Part shown: positions 1 through 5,062 of the stretch, one piece after another | How positions within the stretch are numbered: position 1 is the stretch's first letter | How the letters are laid out: every line of letters starts with the position of its first letter | DNA from: Spirochaetes bacterium GWF1_49_6 | Lineage (GTDB): Bacteria; Spirochaetota; Brevinematia; Brevinematales; GWF1-51-8 | Direction: 5' to 3' | NCBI GenBank assembly: GCA_001829395.1 | Contig: MIBD01000015.1 | Location: forward strand, 1 to 6,193 | Length of the DNA: 6,193 nt | Notes under the pieces: generated by a model | Databases searched by the model: none | Told to the model about the DNA's origin: nothing | What the model saw: the letters and a program-made list of their open reading frames with translations, nothing else | Program-made: the position numbers and the translations under genes

Positions 1-102
1 CGACGGGGCATCGGTATTTTTGACCGAACCGTCGGCGGCCTTGCAGGATAAGAGCATCACGATACAGATAACGGGAAACAAAATACGCGCGGTCGTTTTC
101 AT
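1..102 (-). CDS. Lipoprotein, N-terminal fragment (runs off left edge)
   Basis: The first 34 codons of a minus-strand gene are present; the rest lies outside the window. Translation gives a positively charged start (MKTTAR), a hydrophobic core (residues 7-18) and a lipobox LLSC with Cys20 as the predicted lipidation site, followed by a short polar stretch (KAADGSVKN...). This is a type II signal peptide, so the mature protein should be lipid-anchored in the envelope. Ser directly before the Cys is accepted but is less common than Gly or Ala. The start is supported by GGAG at 109-112 (minus strand), 6 nt before the ATG, and by a matching promoter further upstream. The gene diverges from recA. 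No functional domain is visible in this fragment, so only the export class can be named. Confidence 0.75.
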   Translation of the reverse strand, partial: MKTTARILFPVICIVMLLSCKAADGSVKNTDAPS

Positions 103-129
103 AGTTATCTCCGGTAAAGAATGTTTTTC

Positions 130-162
130 ATTGTTATAGTACGGCTTATTAAATATAACAAT
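130..162. promoter_or_regulatory. Symmetric (bidirectional) promoter candidate with 9-bp inverted repeat
   Basis: A perfect 9-bp inverted repeat, ATTGTTATA (130-138) and TATAACAAT (154-162), is separated by 15 bp. On the minus strand it yields TTGTTA (161-156), a 17-nt spacer and TATAAC (138-133), about 7 nt upstream of a likely start near 126. That fits the divergent lipoprotein gene. By symmetry the plus strand has the same boxes: TTGTTA (131-136), 17 nt, TATAAC (154-159), which would start RNA near 166 towards recA. Each matches the sigma70 consensus at 9 of 12 positions. The last base of each -10 box is C rather than T, so strength is uncertain. The repeat could equally be a regulator site covering the minus-strand promoter. 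Confidence 0.5.
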
Positions 163-239
163 CGAACCGGGAAATTTTATCACATTTACATCACGTCGTC
201 AATTTCTTCTATACCCGATACCCCCAAACCTTCATTTAC

Positions 240-268
240 TTGAGTAATTCCCTTCCCCGTAATATAAT
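240..268 (+). promoter_or_regulatory. Probable sigma70 promoter of recA-argC-argJ
   Basis: TTGAGT (240-245) and a perfect TATAAT (263-268) are separated by exactly 17 nt, giving 10 of 12 consensus matches. Transcription should begin near 275. That leaves a leader of about 26 nt to the ATG at 301, enough for a ribosome site, but only about 14 nt to the ATG at 289. This is the best promoter-like sequence near recA. Confidence 0.7.
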
Positions 269-288
269 AAAGCAAAAGACATTACGGG
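256..288. promoter_or_regulatory. Inverted repeat overlapping the recA promoter, possible operator
   Basis: CCCGTAAT (256-263) and ATTACGGG (281-288) are perfect reverse complements with 17 bp between them. The left arm reaches the first base of the -10 box, and the repeat encloses the rest of that box and the predicted transcription start. Because the left arm lies upstream of that start, it would act as DNA (a protein site) rather than as an RNA hairpin. A second pair, TTCCCC (253-258) and GGGGAA (291-296), flanks it. It does not match the LexA boxes I know (E. coli CTG-N10-CAG type, Bacillus CGAAC-N4-GTTCG type, Leptospira TTTG-N5-CAAA type), so the binding protein is unknown and chance remains possible. 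Confidence 0.35.
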
Positions 289-300
289 ATGGGGAAAGCT

Positions 301-1377
301 ATGGCAGAACTTGCTGATAAAGAAAAAGAAAAAGCGTTACAGCTCGCGATCAATCAGATCGAAAAACAATTCGGGAAAGGCGCCATCATACGCCTGGGCG
401 ATAAGCCCAAGGTCGCTAACTTCCCGGTGATACCGACCGGTGCGCTCACTCTCGACCTCGCGCTGGGGATCGGCGGTATCCCTTACGGACGGGTATCCGA
501 GATATACGGCCCCGAAGCGTCGGGAAAGACCACGCTGACCCTCAACATAATCGCCGAATGCCAGAAGCAGGGCGGGACTGCGGCGTTTATCGACGCCGAG
601 CACGCGCTCGATGCGCAGTACGCGAGTGCGATCGGGGTGGATATCGATAATCTCCTGCTCTCCCAACCCGATACCGGCGAACAGGCGCTCGAGATAGTCG
701 AGTCGCTCGTGCGGAGCGGGGCGGTCAACCTGATAGTGGTCGACTCGGTCGCGGCGCTGGTACCGAAGAGCGAGATAGAAGGCAATATGGGCGACGCGGT
801 GATGGGGATGCAGGCCCGGCTGATGAGCCAGGCGCTCCGCAAACTGACCGCGATCATCAATAAATCGCAGTGCGCGCTCGTATTCATCAACCAGATCCGT
901 ATGAAGATCGGCGTGATGTACGGCAACCCCGAGACCACGACCGGCGGTATGGCGCTGAAGTTCTACTCGACCGTGCGTATCGAGATACGGAAGAAGGATG
1001 TGCTGAAGCGCGGAGACGAGGTGTACGGGAATCTTGTGCGCGTGAAGGTGGTGAAGAACAAACTCGCGGCGCCGTTCAAGGTGGCCGAGTTCGAGATTAT
1101 ATTCGGCGAGGGCATCTCAAAGGCGAGCTGTCTGGTGAACGCCGCGATGGATTTGAATATCATCCAGCGCAAGGGGACATGGTACTTCCACGGCGACGAC
1201 CGTATCGGACAGGGCCGCGAGAGCGTGGTAAAGGCGCTGACCGGCAATCCCGAGTTCCTGGGGATACTGGATAAGCAAATACGCGACCTTCTCGCGAAGG
1301 AACAGAAGGGCGAGATACAGATTACGCGCGCGACTGCCGATGCGGGTGAAGATAGTGATTCAGGGAGCGATGAATAA
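301..1377 (+). CDS. recA: Recombinase RecA
   Basis: RecA is the ATP-dependent strand-exchange protein of homologous recombination; it also triggers LexA cleavage where an SOS system exists. Numbering from the ATG at 301 (358 residues, normal length), the N-terminal helix contains QIEKQFGKGAI. Walker A is GPEASGKT (70-77), the catalytic Glu is in DAEHALD (Glu100), and Walker B is LIVVDS (144-149). DNA-binding loop L1 contains EGNMGD (160-165), and loop L2 is NQIRMKIGVMYGNPETTTGG (197-216). The RecA signature ALKFYSTVR (218-226) and KNKLAAPFK (252-260) follow, and the tail is acidic (GEDSDSGSDE). All key residues are present and no intein is seen. An in-frame ATG at 289 would add MGKA, but it has no Shine-Dalgarno site. 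The ATG at 301 has GGGGA 5 nt upstream, so I chose it. The stop lies 2 nt before argC. No recX follows. Confidence 0.98.
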   Translation: MAELADKEKEKALQLAINQIEKQFGKGAIIRLGDKPKVANFPVIPTGALTLDLALGIGGIPYGRVSEIYGPEASGKTTLTLNIIAECQKQGGTAAFIDAEHALDAQYASAIGVDIDNLLLSQPDTGEQALEIVESLVRSGAVNLIVVDSVAALVPKSEIEGNMGDAVMGMQARLMSQALRKLTAIINKSQCALVFINQIRMKIGVMYGNPETTTGGMALKFYSTVRIEIRKKDVLKRGDEVYGNLVRVKVVKNKLAAPFKVAEFEIIFGEGISKASCLVNAAMDLNIIQRKGTWYFHGDDRIGQGRESVVKALTGNPEFLGILDKQIRDLLAKEQKGEIQITRATADAGEDSDSGSDE

Positions 1378-1379
1378 AC

Positions 1380-2402
1380 ATGGATAAGGTTAAAGTAGGG
1401 ATTTGCGGTGCGACCGGGTATTCCGGGATGGAACTTCTCAAGCTGATCGAACGGCACCGGTACGCGGAAGTAGTATTCCTGACGTCGGAGAGCAAAGCGG
1501 GGACTACCGTGCTCGCGGGCGAACCGTCGCTCACGGGGTATCTCGACAGGACGTTCCTGTCCTCCGAAGACCCGTCGATATACGGGAAGGCGGATATCGT
1601 GTTCCTCTGTCTCCCGCATGAGGCGTCCGCCAAGGCGGCGCCGAAGTTCCTAGACGCGGGAGCGAAGGTGATCGACCTGAGCGCGGCCTACCGGATTGAA
1701 GATATTGTGTTATTCGAGAATATATATAAATTTACGCACCCGTCGCCGGAGTTGATAAACGGCGCGGTGTATGGGCTCTCCGAGATATACACGGAACAAA
1801 TCAGGCGGGCGAAGCTGATCGCGAACCCGGGGTGCTATCCGACGGGAATTTTACTCCCGTTGATACCATTATTGAAGGATGGGACGATAAAATCCGATAA
1901 TTTTATCGCGGACTCGAAGTCGGGATTATCCGGCGCGGGACGGAAATCGGTCTCCGAGCGGATGTTTGTCGAGATGAACGAGAACTTTTACGCCTATAAT
2001 ATCGGCACGCACAGGCACCGGCCGGAAATCGCGCAGGAACTGTCGAAGGCGGCGGGGAAGCCCGTGAAGATCACGTTTACCCCGCATGTGCTTCCGATAG
2101 ACCGGGGGATACTCAGTACGATTTATGTTGCATCCGATACTGATATCAAGGATCAGGCGCTGGATAAGCTGGAGGATTTTTACCGGGATATGCCGTTCGT
2201 GAAGGTATACCGGGATACGCTTCCCCAACTCAAATGGGCGGCGTATACGAACTACGACCTGATCGGGGCACAGTACGATAAAGAAACGGGTTATCTTGTG
2301 ATTGTTTCCGTGATCGATAACCTGATAAAGGGAGCAGCCGGGCAGGCGCTCCATAATATGAACCTCATGTCCGGTTTTTCGGAGACGGAGGGGCTGATTT
2401 AG
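1380..2402 (+). CDS. argC: N-acetyl-gamma-glutamyl-phosphate reductase
   Basis: ArgC reduces N-acetyl-glutamyl-5-phosphate to the semialdehyde with NADPH, the third step of arginine synthesis, in the cytoplasm. The 340-residue length is typical of the family. The N-terminal Rossmann fold has GATGYSG (10-16). The catalytic Cys is in ANPGCYPT (Cys152). HRHRPEI (211-217) supplies the conserved active-site His region, FTPHVLPIDRGIL (233-245) is a family block, and the C-terminus has DNLIKGAAGQALHNMNLM (313-330). These residues identify ArgC rather than aspartate-semialdehyde dehydrogenase, which shares the fold. The start lies 2 nt after the recA stop, and its likely ribosome site GGGAG (1363-1367) is inside recA with a longish 12-nt spacer. 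Translation is therefore probably coupled to recA. Confidence 0.97.
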   Translation: MDKVKVGICGATGYSGMELLKLIERHRYAEVVFLTSESKAGTTVLAGEPSLTGYLDRTFLSSEDPSIYGKADIVFLCLPHEASAKAAPKFLDAGAKVIDLSAAYRIEDIVLFENIYKFTHPSPELINGAVYGLSEIYTEQIRRAKLIANPGCYPTGILLPLIPLLKDGTIKSDNFIADSKSGLSGAGRKSVSERMFVEMNENFYAYNIGTHRHRPEIAQELSKAAGKPVKITFTPHVLPIDRGILSTIYVASDTDIKDQALDKLEDFYRDMPFVKVYRDTLPQLKWAAYTNYDLIGAQYDKETGYLVIVSVIDNLIKGAAGQALHNMNLMSGFSETEGLI

Positions 2403-2421
2403 CAAGCTGAAGGAGAAGGGC

Positions 2422-3660
2422 GTGGCGGAAGATTTATTCGACGACATAGAACCGATAGACGGCGGAGTGACCGCGCCCAAAGGATTCCGGGCAACCGGGG
2501 TATCGTGCGGGCTGAAAGAGGGCGGGTATAAGGACTTAGGCCTGATATGGAGCGAGGTTCCCTGCGACGTGGTCGGGGCGTATACGGGCAATAAGGTCAA
2601 GGCCGCGCCCGTGAGGCTTTCGATGTCGCGGATGACGAATAAGATTTCCGCGGTGATAGTGAACTCCGGCAACGCGAACTGTGTCACCGGGAAACAGGGC
2701 GAGGCGGACGCGTTACGGATGACGGAATTGACCGAAACCCACCTCGAGCTCGACGAGGGAGCTGCGTTAGTCGCGTCCACGGGTGTTATCGGTGAACCTT
2801 TACCGATGGACCGGGTGGAATACGGCATCGAAAAAATCGCGCGCCTCATCAAAAACGAAAACAGTATTCAGAATTTCACCAACGCTATCATGACGACCGA
2901 CACCCGCCCGAAAAACTTCGGCTGCGAGATGAAGATCGGCGATACCCCTGTAAAAATCGGCATCAGCTGTAAGGGTTCGGGGATGATAAAGCCCGACCTG
3001 CACATGTTCCACGCCACCATGCTGGTATTTATCACTACCGATATCGTGATGAACAAAGAACTCATGCATACCGCGCTCAAGGAGGCGATCGAGTACTCGT
3101 TCAACCGCATCAGTGTGGATAACGATACCAGTACGAACGATACCGTGCTCCTGATGGCGAACGGTCTCGCGGAAAATACGCAGATAGACGCGGAGAACGA
3201 CGAATATAAAATATTTCTGAAGGCGCTGACCGAGCTATGCATATCCGCCGCCAAGGCGATAGTGAAGGACGGTGAGGGCGCGAATAAAATAGTAAAAATC
3301 GACATCCGGCACGCGTTGACGATGACCGACGCGAAGAAGATCGCGCGCGCGGTCGCCGATTCGTACCTCGTGAAGACCGCCGTGTTCGGGAATAGCCCGA
3401 ACTGGGGACGGGTGATCGCGGCGATCGGGTATTCCGACGCCAAGTTCGATCTCGACAGGATCGTATTTTCCATCAACGGTCTCCCGATACTGGAAAAGGG
3501 CGAACAGAACCGGGCGAATATCTCCAAGGCCAACGGCGAGATGATTCAGAACGAGATCACGTTTACGATCGACCTCGGGCTCGGGTATAAGGAGTATTAT
3601 CTCTGGACATGCGACCTTTCCTACGATTATGTAAAAATCAACGCTCATTATATCAGTTAA
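2422..3660 (+). CDS. argJ: Glutamate N-acetyltransferase / ornithine acetyltransferase (ArgJ)
   Basis: ArgJ moves the acetyl group from N-acetylornithine to glutamate, releasing ornithine and recycling acetylglutamate. Some members also use acetyl-CoA; the sequence does not show which type this is. The protein has 412 residues, near the usual length. Visible blocks are GVTAPKGFRATGV (15-27), the oxyanion-hole Thr-Gly in STGVIG (T120, G121), KGSGMI (184-189), HATML (197-201) with predicted self-cleavage between Ala198 and Thr199 (the nucleophile), DTSTNDTVLLMANG (235-248), NSPNWGRVIAAIGYS (324-338) and a normal end YVKINAHYIS. Between KGSGMI and the cleavage site there are four more residues than in the common KGSGMIxPNMATML form. 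It starts with GTG; AGGAG (2411-2415) lies 6 nt upstream. The gene is 19 nt after argC, probably in one operon. Confidence 0.97.
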   Translation: MAEDLFDDIEPIDGGVTAPKGFRATGVSCGLKEGGYKDLGLIWSEVPCDVVGAYTGNKVKAAPVRLSMSRMTNKISAVIVNSGNANCVTGKQGEADALRMTELTETHLELDEGAALVASTGVIGEPLPMDRVEYGIEKIARLIKNENSIQNFTNAIMTTDTRPKNFGCEMKIGDTPVKIGISCKGSGMIKPDLHMFHATMLVFITTDIVMNKELMHTALKEAIEYSFNRISVDNDTSTNDTVLLMANGLAENTQIDAENDEYKIFLKALTELCISAAKAIVKDGEGANKIVKIDIRHALTMTDAKKIARAVADSYLVKTAVFGNSPNWGRVIAAIGYSDAKFDLDRIVFSINGLPILEKGEQNRANISKANGEMIQNEITFTIDLGLGYKEYYLWTCDLSYDYVKINAHYIS

Positions 3661-3695
3661 CTTCTTATTATATCTAAAAATATTCTACAGGAAAG

Positions 3696-3724
3696 TTGAT
3701 AATTTCAGGCTTCGGGGTTACATT
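3696..3724 (+). promoter_or_regulatory. Weak promoter candidate for the propeller gene
   Basis: TTGATA (3696-3701, 5 of 6 consensus matches) is followed after 17 nt by TACATT (3719-3724, 4 of 6). A start near 3731 would give a leader of about 40 nt. An overlapping TATAGA (3724-3729) is another possible -10 box but has no well-spaced -35. No convincing intrinsic terminator separates argJ from this region, so read-through from the recA operon cannot be excluded. Confidence 0.3.
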
Positions 3725-3734
3725 ATAGATGTTA

Positions 3735-3748
3735 ATTTTCCGGAAAAT
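3735..3748. promoter_or_regulatory. 14-bp perfect palindrome, possible operator
   Basis: ATTTTCCGGAAAAT reads the same on both strands. It lies 21 nt before the propeller gene's start codon, just downstream of the weak promoter candidate. It has no loop and no following T-run, so it is a poor terminator. A dimeric repressor site is the more natural reading. No regulator is assigned. Confidence 0.3.
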
Positions 3749-3769
3749 CGCATAAAACCGAGGTGAAAT

Positions 3770-4933
3770 ATGAAACCTTCGAATTTGGTATTAACCCTTT
3801 CGAAAGTCGTGTTTTTATTCAGCGTATTTCTTCTGACCGGACTCTCCGCTCCCCATCCTTCTTATTATATAGACCCGAATAATATCACAATGCCCGGGAA
3901 AATATGGATTCAGGGCGATACGTTATTCGTGAACGATAAATTTGTCGGAGTGCATGTGTTTTCGATCACCAATCCCGCCGCGCCCGTCCGTGAGAAATTC
4001 ATCCTGATTTCAAATAATGTCGATATTGCCGTTCTCGGTACGACCCTTTATGCCGACAGTTTCGGCAACCTCATGGTCTACGATATCTCCGATATACAAA
4101 ACCCCGTGCTGACGAAAGTAATATCCAACGCGGTTACCTATAATTACGACTATTTTAACGGGGTCTATCTGGACGAATACGGGTCTCCTCTCTATTATTC
4201 CGATTACTCCGCATTCGGGTGCATGTGCTCGGGTATTCCCGATGTCGGCGCGGCGACCGCGGATACGTCCGGGAGTTACGGCGTCGGGGGATCGACCTCC
4301 CGTTTCGCGATCTATAACAACCAGTACCTTTATGTGCTGAAGGACGGACAGGTCATTAAGGGTTTCGACCTTTCGACGCCTAATAATCCCCAGCCGATAG
4401 CCTCGTCCGCGTATATCGATAATTCCGACGCCGAGACGCTTTTCCCGTACGACCATTTCCTTTTCGTCGGGGCGAGTACCGGAGTCTATATATATGACCT
4501 TCAGACCCCCGCGGCTCCCAAGTATGTTTCGAAGATGATTCATGTCCGCGCGTGGGATCCTGTGGTCGTGCAGTCGAATATCGCGTATGTCACATTACAG
4601 AACGCCGACCAGTACCCGTGGAACAGGTTCGAAATCATCGATCTGAACGATTTCACCAATATGACCGTACTCAGTACGACGCCGATGTCTTACCCGCAGG
4701 GACTCTCGATACGCGGGGATTATGCGTACATCTGCGATTCCTACAACGGATTGGAAATATGCAATGTTTCCGATCCCGCGGTAGTTACCCGTTTTAATAT
4801 GAGTACCGGTTTTGTTACCTATGACGCGATCACCTATAACGACCTTCTGATCGTTACGGGGGATTTGGTGAAAATATATTCTTTGACGAATACAAACACA
4901 GTAGTACCGGAGTATCTTTCAACATTGCACTGA
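3770..4933 (+). CDS. Secreted LVIVD-repeat beta-propeller protein
   Basis: This 387-residue exported protein has no recognisable enzymatic motif. Residues 1-27 form a signal peptide (Lys-containing start, hydrophobic core 13-22, LSA before a likely cut at 27/28). No Cys is near the cut, so it is not a lipoprotein. The rest is built of repeats of the form 'aLYVa...GvxIyDisdPxxPv'. I count seven, starting near residues 51, 92, 186, 230, 271, 318 and 359, with phrases such as VHVFSITNPAAPV, LMVYDISDIQNPVL, VYIYDLQTPAAPKYV and LEICNVSDPAVVTRF. This resembles LVIVD repeats, which are predicted to form beta-propellers. Seven repeats would suit one seven-bladed ring. Residues 142-178 (Tyr/Ser/Gly-rich, with CMC at 151-153) interrupt the spacing between repeats 2 and 3. 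Ribosome site GAGGTGA ends 3 nt before the ATG. The function is unknown; binding at the surface or in the periplasm is a guess. Confidence 0.85.
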   Translation: MKPSNLVLTLSKVVFLFSVFLLTGLSAPHPSYYIDPNNITMPGKIWIQGDTLFVNDKFVGVHVFSITNPAAPVREKFILISNNVDIAVLGTTLYADSFGNLMVYDISDIQNPVLTKVISNAVTYNYDYFNGVYLDEYGSPLYYSDYSAFGCMCSGIPDVGAATADTSGSYGVGGSTSRFAIYNNQYLYVLKDGQVIKGFDLSTPNNPQPIASSAYIDNSDAETLFPYDHFLFVGASTGVYIYDLQTPAAPKYVSKMIHVRAWDPVVVQSNIAYVTLQNADQYPWNRFEIIDLNDFTNMTVLSTTPMSYPQGLSIRGDYAYICDSYNGLEICNVSDPAVVTRFNMSTGFVTYDAITYNDLLIVTGDLVKIYSLTNTNTVVPEYLSTLH

Positions 4934-4958
4934 GCATGATGCCCATTGTATAGAAAGG

Positions 4959-4982
4959 AAAAAAATAATTCAAATATTTTTT
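4959..4982 (+). promoter_or_regulatory. AT-rich tract: UP-element-like, or weak hairpin
   Basis: A run of A bases followed by T-rich sequence lies directly upstream of the -35 box at 4981, where an UP element that binds the RNA polymerase alpha subunit would be. The arms AAAAAATA (4960-4967) and TATTTTTT (4975-4982) are also complementary around a 7-nt loop. A hairpin of only A-U pairs would be a weak terminator for the propeller gene. I favour the promoter role. Confidence 0.35.
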
Positions 4983-5009
4983 GCAATCTAAAAAGTTTTG
5001 TGTTATAGT
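4981..5009 (+). promoter_or_regulatory. Promoter of the Ig-domain lipoprotein gene
   Basis: TTGCAA (4981-4986) and TATAGT (5004-5009) are separated by 17 nt. TG at 5001-5002 gives an extended -10 (TGtTATAGT). Transcription should start near 5016, leaving a leader of about 47 nt. An AT-rich tract upstream and an operator-like palindrome just downstream support a regulated promoter here. Confidence 0.6.
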
Positions 5010-5017
5010 ATAGGTAA

Positions 5018-5033
5018 ATGTAAGCGTTTACAT
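5018..5033. promoter_or_regulatory. LacI/GalR-family operator (cre-like)
   Basis: ATGTAAGCGTTTACAT is a near-perfect palindrome with a central CG and one mismatched pair; adding one base on each side keeps the symmetry (5017-5034). It fits the published CcpA cre consensus WTGNAANCGNWWNCAW at every position, and more broadly the central-CG operators of LacI/GalR-family repressors. It sits at the predicted transcription start of the lipoprotein gene, a position expected to block transcription. The cognate regulator is not in the window, and CcpA itself may not exist in this organism, so a local sugar-responsive LacI-type repressor is an equally good guess. Confidence 0.55.
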
Positions 5034-5062
5034 TGTTCTTACAGCCATTTCCGGAGGTTTGT

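Noticed and set aside
132..141. The 10-mer TGTTATAGTA occurs here and again at 5001-5010
   Set aside because: Several shared 10-mers are expected by chance in a window this long, and the two copies have different orientation relative to the genes they would serve.
163..176. Possible Bacillus-type SOS box starting CGAAC upstream of recA
   Set aside because: Only the first half matches; the position of the second half reads AAATT instead of GTTCG.
179..194. Direct repeat ATCAC...ATCAC, 11 bp apart, upstream of recA
   Set aside because: Five-base repeats are expected by chance and no known site is matched; it is not the inverted TGTGA-N6-TCACA arrangement of CRP.
963..1619. Long minus-strand open frame across the recA/argC junction
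   Set aside because: It lies entirely opposite two well-conserved genes, with no ribosome site or recognisable domain; it is a shadow of their codon use.
1926..2852. Long minus-strand open frame opposite argC and argJ
   Set aside because: It is antisense to conserved catalytic blocks, its residue composition is not protein-like, and no family is recognisable.
3661..3769. Terminator after argJ
   Set aside because: No GC-rich stem followed by a T-run is visible; the only clear symmetry is the loop-less palindrome at 3735-3748.
4960..4982. Intrinsic terminator after the propeller gene
   Set aside because: The stem would contain only A-U pairs; such a hairpin is too weak to call a terminator, and the position overlaps the next promoter.
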